10,294 nt of DNA from a bacterium (Candidatus Howlettbacteria) CG_4_10_14_0_8_um_filter_40_9 (GTDB lineage: Bacteria > Patescibacteriota > CPR2 > UBA1875 > GCA-2785325). Location of the stretch: assembly GCA_002785325.1 (NCBI GenBank), contig PFMH01000097.1, positions 272 through 10,565 of the forward strand, written 5' to 3'. Positions within the stretch are counted from its first letter, which is position 1, and each line of letters opens with the position of its first letter. The position numbers and the translations under genes are program-made. The notes beneath the pieces were generated by a model that saw nothing but the letters and a program-made list of their open reading frames with translations, made no database searches and was not told where the DNA came from. Shown here in pieces: positions 6,581 to 10,294 of this stretch.

Positions 6581-6607
6581 CTTTATCAACTTATTTAACT
6601 TAAACCT

Positions 6608-6829
6608 ATGGCAAAGGCAATTACAGCAGTACAAGTTATCTCGGCGATATTTCTCATAATCTCCGTCCTTTTCCAACAGAGAGGAACCGGACTTGGCGGT
6701 GTTTTTGGCGGGAGCGGGGCATCCTTCAGAACTAAGAGGGGGGCAGAAAGGTTTCTGTTTACGTTTACTATTGTGATGGCTCTCGCTTTTTTTTCGATGA
6801 CCGTTTTGAGTCTAGTCCTTTTCGCGTAA
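6608..6829 (+). CDS. secG: Preprotein translocase subunit SecG
   Basis: SecG is the small auxiliary subunit of the SecYEG protein-export channel in the inner membrane. The 73-residue protein has the expected two transmembrane helices (about 6-22 and 49-72) joined by the conserved glycine-rich cytoplasmic loop QQRGTGLGGVFGGSG (23-37), followed by a short basic stretch. The length is normal for the family. No clear Shine-Dalgarno sequence precedes the ATG. The next gene starts 20 bases after the stop, so the two are probably cotranscribed. Confidence 0.95.
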   Translation: MAKAITAVQVISAIFLIISVLFQQRGTGLGGVFGGSGASFRTKRGAERFLFTFTIVMALAFFSMTVLSLVLFA

Positions 6830-6848
6830 TCCTAAATTCTTAAACATT

Positions 6849-8600
6849 ATGAAGATAAAATACTTCGTACTTAACAAAAGATTGCGGGCTGAAAAACAAA
6901 TACGGGAACTACAAAACCTCTCTTTATCAGATGTTAAAAAGAGACTTTTTTGGTTTGCTAAAAGACTTCCCGACATTGTCCATCTAAAAGAACTTGTTTT
7001 CTTTACTTTCTTTTTCTCGTTCGTTATTTTTATCCTTTTCGTTCAGAGATACAAAGATCTAGACAATTACTTTATAGAAAAAAAACCGGCTTTTGGCGGT
7101 CTGTATGTAGAAGGAGTTGTCGGAAGTATAGAGTCGTTCAACCCCTTATATGAAGGCCTAAATCCGGCGGAAGACGATGTAAATAAGCTGGTGTTTTCAG
7201 GACTCTTGAAGTACAAAGACGATAAACCTTTCCCTAACATTGCAAAAAGCTGGGAGGTCTTACAAGACGGAAAAGTGTATGTTTTTCATCTGCGTGATGA
7301 CGCAAAGTGGCATGACGGTCAAAAACTTGACGCAGAAGATGTTGTTTATACCATCCAGTCTATACAAGATCCAGACGTGAGAAGTACTTATTCGGGAATA
7401 TTTAGAGACGTAGTTTCGGAGGCGCCAGATCCATATACTTTAAAATTGACATTACCAGCGAGCAATCCGTCTTTTCTCTCAAATCTCGACTTTGGCATAT
7501 TGCCAAGACACCTTTACGAAAAAACGCCGGGAAGAAACATGATGGTAGCCAAACAAAACCAGTCTCCCGTGGGAAGCGGTCCGTACAGATTTGATAAGAT
7601 TGAAAAAAAGCAAAGTTACAGTCAAGTTTTTTTGAACGCCAATACAGACGCTGATGCAAAACCGTTTATAGCAAAGGTAAGAGTAAGAACATACGGTGAT
7701 GAGGATAGCATGATCGAAGGTTATGCAAAAAAAGAGATAATGGCGATAAGCAACATATCGCTATCAAAACTGGATGCGGTCAAAAAACTGCAAAACATAA
7801 CTTTCTTAGAAAGATACTTCCCACGATATACGGCGTTGTTTTTCAACCAAAAGTCAGAGACGATGAAAAACAAAAATCTAAGAACCGCACTCGCTTTGAG
7901 CGTAGATGAAAAATCTATTTCCGGAATATTTGATAAGGAAAAAGTTTTAAATGTGGAAAGTCCCGTAGTTCCGGGCCATCTCGGATACAACAAAGACATA
8001 AAAGACATGGAGTACGATCCTTCAAAGGCGGAAGAAATATTGAAAAAAGACGGATGGGTGAAGGATGGGAGCGTTTTGAAAAAAGCTGGAAAAGAACTGC
8101 GCGTATCATTTTACACCAGTAACACAGAAGAATTTAAAAGTGTTTCCGAAAGCGTAAAAGAACAATGGGAAAAGATAGGAGTGGTTGTGGATCTTACATA
8201 TCTGGATAGTAAACCGCTTCAGGAGGACCATATAAAACCTAGAAGCTACGATGTTCTTCTGTACGGTATAACAGTGGGCAGTGATATGGATTTGTATAAT
8301 GTCTGGCACTCTTCACAAAAGAATGATCCCGGACTGAATCTTTCATATTTTTCCAATAGCAGATCCGATAAATATATAGAACTGGCTCAAAAAAGCATAG
8401 ATAAACAAAAGTCAGAAGAGATGATCTTTAAAGCGCAAGAGCTCATCATGGAAGACATGCCGGCTGTCTTCTTGTACAATCCAGCCTATATCTACGGCAT
8501 AAACAGATCGGTCAAGGGAACAGATATATCCAAGATAATAAAACAAAGCGACAGATTTTTCGATATAGAAAATTGGTATATAAGAGAGGAAACTAGATAA
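6849..8600 (+). CDS. Family 5 (peptide/dipeptide-type) ABC solute-binding protein with N-terminal membrane anchor
   Basis: The 583-residue protein matches SBP_bac_5 proteins such as OppA/DppA, which capture peptides or other small solutes outside the membrane. Hallmarks are GSIESFNPLYEGLNPAEDDV with VFSGLLKY near residues 90-120, the AKSWEVLQDGKVYVFHLRDDAKWHDG block, AEDVVYTI, and GSGPYRF. Instead of a cleavable lipoprotein signal it has a long basic N-terminal region (about 1-48) and a single uncleaved-looking membrane helix (about 49-66); no lipobox cysteine is visible. The domain should be outside, tethered to the membrane. No permease or ATPase gene is in the window. It follows secG by 20 bases with no obvious ribosome site. 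A role other than transport, for example as an envelope or chaperone-like factor, cannot be excluded. Confidence 0.9.
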   Translation: MKIKYFVLNKRLRAEKQIRELQNLSLSDVKKRLFWFAKRLPDIVHLKELVFFTFFFSFVIFILFVQRYKDLDNYFIEKKPAFGGLYVEGVVGSIESFNPLYEGLNPAEDDVNKLVFSGLLKYKDDKPFPNIAKSWEVLQDGKVYVFHLRDDAKWHDGQKLDAEDVVYTIQSIQDPDVRSTYSGIFRDVVSEAPDPYTLKLTLPASNPSFLSNLDFGILPRHLYEKTPGRNMMVAKQNQSPVGSGPYRFDKIEKKQSYSQVFLNANTDADAKPFIAKVRVRTYGDEDSMIEGYAKKEIMAISNISLSKLDAVKKLQNITFLERYFPRYTALFFNQKSETMKNKNLRTALALSVDEKSISGIFDKEKVLNVESPVVPGHLGYNKDIKDMEYDPSKAEEILKKDGWVKDGSVLKKAGKELRVSFYTSNTEEFKSVSESVKEQWEKIGVVVDLTYLDSKPLQEDHIKPRSYDVLLYGITVGSDMDLYNVWHSSQKNDPGLNLSYFSNSRSDKYIELAQKSIDKQKSEEMIFKAQELIMEDMPAVFLYNPAYIYGINRSVKGTDISKIIKQSDRFFDIENWYIREETR

Positions 8601-8607
8601 AGTAAAA

Positions 8608-8636
8608 TTGACTTTTAAGCGGAAATTTAATATAAT
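8608..8636 (+). promoter_or_regulatory. Strong sigma-70-type promoter upstream of the tRNA cluster
   Basis: TTGACT (8608-8613) and TATAAT (8631-8636) are separated by exactly 17 bases, the best promoter match in the window. The expected start is about 8643. No protein gene follows; the next genes are the tRNAs from 8860 on, so it most likely drives them, with an inverted-repeat element lying between. Confidence 0.75.
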
Positions 8637-8648
8637 TTCTCTTGTCAT

Positions 8649-8668
8649 TGGCTTCCTGCCATTTTTTT
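8649..8668 (+). terminator. Short stem with T-run just after the tRNA promoter
   Basis: TGGC (8649-8652) and GCCA (8658-8661) form a 4-bp stem with loop TTCCT, followed by seven T (8662-8668). It starts about six bases into the predicted transcript. The stem is too short to be a confident terminator; it could attenuate the tRNA transcript. Confidence 0.2.
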
Positions 8669-8674
8669 AAATAT

Positions 8675-8860
8675 CTGAGAGCCTGTTCAAAATCTCATGT
8701 CGAGCTTAAAATTTCAGAATTTCGAGCGAAAAACGTGAAAAATGAGGAAAGATATCGAGATATATTGACGAGATCTGAGCGATTTGTAGCCGAAATTATG
8801 AGATTTTAGCCGATAAGCTCATTTTTTAAGCTTGCGGCGAGATTTTGAACAGGCTCTTAG
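8675..8860. mobile_element. MITE-like non-coding inverted-repeat element (~185 bp)
   Basis: Terminal inverted repeats at 8675-8696 and 8839-8860 match at 21 of 22 positions; the core is GAGCCTGTTCAAAATCTC. Weaker symmetry continues inward (GAGCTTAAAA near 8702-8711 against TTTTTTAAGCTT near 8822-8833), so the whole element can fold back on itself. No frame inside is long enough for a transposase, so it would need one in trans. No clean target duplication is visible; the outermost bases read CTG/TAG. The right end touches the first base of tRNA-Leu(GAG). Confidence 0.75.
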
Positions 8861-8946
8861 CCGCGGTGCTGGAATCGGTAGACAGGCTGGCTTGAGGGGC
8901 CAGTGTCCGCAAGGACGTGGAGGTTCGAGTCCTCTCCGCGGCACCA
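8860..8946 (+). tRNA. tRNA-Leu(GAG)
   Basis: A class II tRNA of 87 nt. The acceptor GCCGCGG pairs perfectly with CCGCGGC; the anticodon stem CTGGC/GCCAG encloses TTGAGGG, giving anticodon GAG. It has a long variable arm (GTCC GCAA GGAC), a T arm with GGTTCGAGTCC, and an encoded CCA (8944-8946). The inverted-repeat element lies directly upstream. Confidence 0.97.
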
Positions 8947-9010
8947 TTCGACAAGCTCATGGTAAACCATGTGCGAAGGTGAATGACCTCGAGTTCGTCG
9001 AGAGGCCATA
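8947..9010. repeat. Palindromic repeat abutting the CCA end of tRNA-Leu(GAG)
   Basis: Begins TTCGACAAGCTCATGG directly after the tRNA CCA and contains nested inverted repeats: ATGGT/ACCAT around 8959-8970, CTCGA/TCGAG around 8988-9002, and an outer near-match of TCGACAAGCTC with GAGTTCGTCGA. TTCGACAAGCTC-type sequences are widespread intergenic repeats in many uncultured bacteria (recalled, not searched). A related copy follows tRNA-Val. Confidence 0.6.
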
Positions 9011-9023
9011 AAGTTGAAAATTC

Positions 9024-9100
9024 GGGCGATTAGCTCAGTTGGCTAGAGCACCTCGTTTACACCGAGGGGGTCATAGGTTCGAGTCCTATATCGCCCACCA
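9024..9100 (+). tRNA. tRNA-Val(UAC)
   Basis: A 77-nt cloverleaf. The acceptor GGGCGAT pairs with ATCGCCC; the anticodon stem CCTCG/CGAGG encloses TTTACAC, giving anticodon UAC. The T arm has GGTTCGAGTCC, and the encoded CCA is at 9098-9100. Confidence 0.97.
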
Positions 9101-9133
9101 TTCGACTCATTACATTCGCTCATGGTAAACCAA
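9101..9133. repeat. Second TTCGAC...GCTCATGGTAAACCA repeat, abutting tRNA-Val
   Basis: Starts TTCGAC directly at the tRNA CCA end and ends with the same GCTCATGGTAAACCA as the copy after tRNA-Leu(GAG), with about 12 extra bases (TCATTACATTC) in between. Both copies share ACCATTCGAC when the tRNA CCA is included. Confidence 0.6.
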
Positions 9134-9183
9134 ATAAAATGCAGTTAGATTTCCGATTTGCTATATAGATAAAGGTTAGAATG

Positions 9184-9206
9184 ATTCTGAACGAAGTCGA
9201 AGAACC
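9184..9206. repeat. Short dispersed repeat, CTGAACGAAGTCGAAG type
   Basis: The sequence around TCTGAACGAAGTCGAAGAA is the kind of short motif often found repeated between genes in uncultured bacteria (recalled, only one copy here). It lies just upstream of tRNA-Phe. A TAGAAT hexamer at 9177-9182 could be a -10 box for that tRNA. Confidence 0.35.
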
Positions 9207-9215
9207 AAAACACTA

Positions 9216-9290
9216 GCCGAGGTAGCTCAGTGGTAGAGCACAGGACTGAAAATCCTGGTGTCGGCAGTTCGATCCTGCCCCTCGGCACCA
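9216..9290 (+). tRNA. tRNA-Phe(GAA)
   Basis: A 75-nt cloverleaf. The acceptor GCCGAGG pairs with CCTCGGC; the anticodon stem CAGGA/TCCTG encloses CTGAAAA, giving anticodon GAA. The T arm has AGTTCGATCCT, and the encoded CCA is at 9288-9290. Confidence 0.97.
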
Positions 9291-9310
9291 AATGTTTCAG
9301 ATATCGGAAG

Positions 9311-9350
9311 TCAGATTTCAGATATCGGATATCCGATTTCCGAAATCTGA
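9311..9350. repeat. Nested palindrome between tRNA-Phe and tRNA-Gly
   Basis: Outer arms TCAGATTTC (9311-9319) and GAAATCTGA (9342-9350) enclose a perfect 14-bp palindrome ATCGGATATCCGAT (9324-9337). A partial direct copy of the left side, TTTCAGATATCGGA, precedes it at about 9295-9308. It can form a strong cruciform or RNA hairpin between two tRNAs. Confidence 0.7.
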
Positions 9351-9355
9351 ACCCT

Positions 9356-9431
9356 GCGGGTGTAGTTCAGTGGCTAGAACGCTTCCTTGCCAAGGAAGAG
9401 GTCGGCGGTTCGAATCCGCTCACCCGCTCCA
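9356..9431 (+). tRNA. tRNA-Gly(GCC)
   Basis: A 76-nt cloverleaf. The acceptor GCGGGTG pairs with CACCCGC; the anticodon stem CTTCC/GGAAG encloses TTGCCAA, giving anticodon GCC. The discriminator is U, and the encoded CCA is at 9429-9431. Confidence 0.97.
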
Positions 9432-9441
9432 GATATGATTT

Positions 9442-9465
9442 GATGGGTTTCAATCCCATCTTTTT
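9442..9465 (+). terminator. Rho-independent terminator after tRNA-Gly
   Basis: GATGGG (9442-9447) and CCCATC (9455-9460) form a perfect 6-bp stem with a 7-base loop, followed directly by TTTTT (9461-9465). It would end the Leu-Val-Phe-Gly tRNA transcript. A TATAAA hexamer (9468-9473) follows at once and may be the -10 of the next unit. Confidence 0.7.
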
Positions 9466-9486
9466 AGTATAAAATGTAGTTAGTTC

Positions 9487-9523
9487 ATAAGGTCTGGTGA
9501 CCGAGTGGCTAGGTAGCGGTCTG
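9487..9523 (+). repeat. Duplicated 5' half of tRNA-Cys, left copy (direct repeat A)
   Basis: These 37 bases match 9833-9869 at 36 positions, the only difference being T9493 against C9839. They comprise four bases (ATAA) upstream of the tRNA and its acceptor 5' strand, D arm, anticodon 5' stem and loop up to G34. Similarity resumes for seven more bases (CAAAACC) at 9554-9560 after an inserted palindrome, then stops. The 3' half of the tRNA is missing here, so this copy cannot make a tRNA. Confidence 0.92.
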
Positions 9524-9560
9524 TCTGGCTGTGCCAGATCTGGCGGAGCCAGACAAAACC
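9491..9560 (+). pseudogene. Broken tRNA-Cys (5' half only, anticodon split by a palindrome)
   Basis: This is the tRNA part of the left repeat: positions 1 to about 40 of tRNA-Cys, with a 30-base insert between G34 and C35 of the anticodon. No T arm, 3' acceptor strand or CCA follows before the GIY-YIG frame. It is a relic or a by-product of insertion, not a functional tRNA. Confidence 0.85.
9523..9554. repeat. REP-like palindrome inserted in the broken tRNA-Cys
   Basis: Perfect outer arms GTCTGGCT (9523-9530) and AGCCAGAC (9547-9554) enclose GCCAGATCTGGC (9533-9544), itself a perfect palindrome. Relative to the intact tRNA the net insertion is 30 bases (9524-9553), between G34 and C35 of the anticodon. 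Confidence 0.8.
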
Positions 9561-9569
9561 TGATAAATT
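9561..9569 (+). promoter_or_regulatory. Possible extended -10 of the GIY-YIG gene (leaderless)
   Basis: TGATAAATT fits the TGn-TAnnnT pattern and ends six bases before the ATG at 9576, the same spacing as at smpB and the PIG-L gene. The hexamer matches the consensus at four of six positions only. No Shine-Dalgarno sequence is present. Confidence 0.35.
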
Positions 9570-9575
9570 GTTAAT

Positions 9576-9836
9576 ATGTATTACGTTTATGTTCTGCTGT
9601 GTAAACAAAATGGAGATTTGTACATAGGTTATTCCGAAGACCTAAAACAAAGATTTCAAGCTCATAACAATGGAAAGGTTAAGTCTACGAAATCAAAGAG
9701 GCCACTTGCCTTAGTTTATTATGAAGCGTACAAAGATAAATCGGACGCAACAAAAAGAGAGAAATTTTTAAAACCACATCAGCAGAGGGAGTTTTTAAGA
9801 GAGAGGATTAGAAACTCATTAAAAATAAAAATATAA
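9576..9836 (+). CDS. Small GIY-YIG nuclease family protein (YhbQ/UPF0213-like)
   Basis: The 86-residue protein is a single GIY-YIG nuclease domain: YVYVLLC (3-9) stands for the GIY half, LYIGYSEDLKQRFQAHN (15-31) holds the YIG motif and the conserved arginine R26, and YYEAY...ATKREKFLK (48-66) is the family C-terminal block with candidate metal-binding glutamates. There is no extra DNA-binding domain. Related proteins range from DNA-repair factors to homing endonucleases; for the short YhbQ-like group the role is unclear. The location is striking: it sits between a duplicated 5' half of tRNA-Cys and the intact tRNA-Cys, and its TAA stop (9834-9836) is itself part of the direct repeat and directly abuts the tRNA. 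This suggests, but does not prove, a mobile endonuclease cassette targeting this tRNA gene. Confidence 0.92.
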   Translation: MYYVYVLLCKQNGDLYIGYSEDLKQRFQAHNNGKVKSTKSKRPLALVYYEAYKDKSDATKREKFLKPHQQREFLRERIRNSLKIKI

Positions 9837-9869
9837 GGCCTGGTGACCGAGTGGCTAGGTAGCGGTCTG
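9833..9869 (+). repeat. Right copy of the tRNA-Cys direct repeat (repeat B)
   Basis: Matches 9487-9523 at 36 of 37 positions. It includes the last three bases of the GIY-YIG gene (its stop) plus the base before, and the 5' half of the intact tRNA-Cys. The offset between copies is 346 bases. Confidence 0.92.
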
Positions 9870-9910
9870 CAAAACCGCGTACGGCGGTTCAATTCCGCCC
9901 CAGGCCTCCA
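9837..9910 (+). tRNA. tRNA-Cys(GCA)
   Basis: A 74-nt cloverleaf. The acceptor GGCCTGG pairs with CCAGGCC; the anticodon stem GCGGT/ACCGC encloses CTGCAAA, giving anticodon GCA. The T arm has GGTTCAATTCC; discriminator U73 is the usual cysteine identity base, and the encoded CCA is at 9908-9910. No base separates it from the GIY-YIG stop codon, so it probably depends on read-through transcription from upstream. Confidence 0.96.
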
Positions 9911-10045
9911 ATATTGGAAATACCAAAACACAAATCTTAAAAAACAAATGAATATTAGAGATTCAAATGCCAGAAATTTTGGTTATTGGGGATTAGGTCA
10001 TTGTAATTTGTTTGTAATTTGACGCTTGATATTTAGGATTTCTTT
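9908..10045. repeat. A/T-rich intergenic repeat region between tRNA-Cys and tRNA-Leu(UAA)
   Basis: Begins with the palindrome CCAATATTGG overlapping the tRNA CCA and contains repeated AATTTG/ATTTGG-like units (for example TGTAATTTGTTTGTAATTTG near 10003-10021). Strings of this type recur between genes in many uncultured bacterial genomes (recalled). No gene is supported. Confidence 0.5.
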
Positions 10046-10048
10046 CTG

Positions 10049-10135
10049 GCCCGGGTGGCGGAATGGTATACGCGCGACACTTAAAATGTCGTGAGCCTTT
10101 GGCTCATGCGGGTTCGAGTCCCGCCCCGGGCACCA
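10049..10135 (+). tRNA. tRNA-Leu(UAA)
   Basis: A class II tRNA of 87 nt. The acceptor GCCCGGG pairs perfectly with CCCGGGC; the anticodon stem CGACA/TGTCG encloses CTTAAAA, giving anticodon UAA. It has a long variable arm (TGAGCC TTT GGCTCA), a T arm with GGTTCGAGTCC and an encoded CCA (10133-10135). Confidence 0.97.
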
Positions 10136-10207
10136 AGATACGAAGTAATTTGTGGTCGCGGTGTGGCGAGAACCCGCTTCCCGTTTCGCCTTCGGGCAAC
10201 GCTTCAT

Positions 10208-10225
10208 TCCCGCCCCGGGCACCAA
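10208..10225 (+). repeat. Duplicated 3' end of tRNA-Leu(UAA) (att-like)
   Basis: The 18 bases TCCCGCCCCGGGCACCAA repeat 10119-10136 exactly, covering half the T stem, the 3' acceptor strand, CCA and one more base; weaker similarity (CTTCA for GTTCGAG) extends upstream. Duplicated tRNA 3' ends are the usual mark of integrase att sites, but only about 70 bases separate the copies and no integrase is present. Confidence 0.75.
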
Positions 10226-10276
10226 ATATATAAAGTATTCAACATTTGTGCCAATGACTTTATCTCAAAAAAGTAG

Positions 10277-10291
10277 TATGTTTTAAACATA
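10277..10291. repeat. Perfect inverted repeat at the right edge
   Basis: TATGTTTTAAACATA reads the same on both strands around a central T. It may be an operator or part of a promoter for a gene beyond the window. The 10226-10294 stretch is otherwise featureless. Confidence 0.35.
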
Positions 10292-10294
10292 AAG

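Noticed and set aside
7402..8309. Minus-strand frames opposite the solute-binding protein
   Set aside because: They are shadows of a well-conserved + strand gene, with no start signals or recognisable domains.
8675..8860. Full insertion sequence
   Set aside because: Terminal inverted repeats are present, but there is no room for a transposase gene and no clear target duplication.
9230..9472. 80-residue + strand frame
   Set aside because: It runs through tRNA-Phe and tRNA-Gly; it is a tRNA-derived frame, not a protein.
9487..9910. Self-splicing intron in tRNA-Cys
   Set aside because: The right copy is a complete uninterrupted tRNA and the left copy lacks its 3' half, so there are no two exons to join; no group I or II core is seen.
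9998..10225. 75-residue minus-strand frame with PGRDSNPH-like text, and the + strand frame at 10091
   Set aside because: Both overlap tRNA-Leu(UAA) and its repeat; the PGRDSN-type peptide is a familiar artefact of translated antisense tRNA.

Overview
The window reads as a compact, AT-rich bacterial genome segment, most likely from the Candidate Phyla Radiation (Patescibacteria). That placement is inference. It rests on the short, tightly packed genes, the divergent but intact core proteins, an anchored solute-binding protein beside secG, a small GIY-YIG protein, and many short A/T-rich dispersed repeats and palindromes between genes and even inside one gene. TGA is used as a normal stop (M24, PIG-L, ROK and small-basic-protein genes), so there is no sign of the UGA=Gly code.

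Left part (1-3242, + strand): the 3' two-thirds of glmS (amino-sugar synthesis), prmC (release-factor methylation), tRNA-Ala(GGC), a probable small four-cysteine protein, and an M24 metallopeptidase whose N-terminal part is missing.

Middle (3350-6512): smpB (- strand) diverges from a membrane-anchored PIG-L-type deacetylase. The deacetylase heads a translationally coupled run (two ATGA overlaps, good Shine-Dalgarno sites) with a ROK-family sugar kinase and a 46-residue lysine-rich protein. A SAM-dependent methyltransferase with its own promoter follows. Three of these transcription units have a -10 hexamer placed so that transcription would start at, or one base from, the start codon, suggesting leaderless mRNAs.

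Right part (6608-10294): secG and a family 5 (peptide-type) solute-binding protein with an N-terminal membrane anchor, then a consensus-like promoter and a tRNA cluster: Leu(GAG), Val(UAC), Phe(GAA), Gly(GCC), Cys(GCA), Leu(UAA), all with encoded CCA. The cluster is heavily decorated with mobile-looking DNA. A ~185-bp MITE-like inverted-repeat element abuts tRNA-Leu(GAG). Short repeats butt directly onto the CCA ends of two tRNAs. A duplicated 3' end of tRNA-Leu(UAA) lies about 70 bp downstream of it.

The most notable object is at 9487-9910. A small GIY-YIG endonuclease-like gene sits between a duplicated 5' half of tRNA-Cys and the intact tRNA-Cys. The broken copy carries a 30-bp palindromic insert that splits its anticodon. 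This looks like a minimal endonuclease cassette that targets a tRNA gene and regenerates it.
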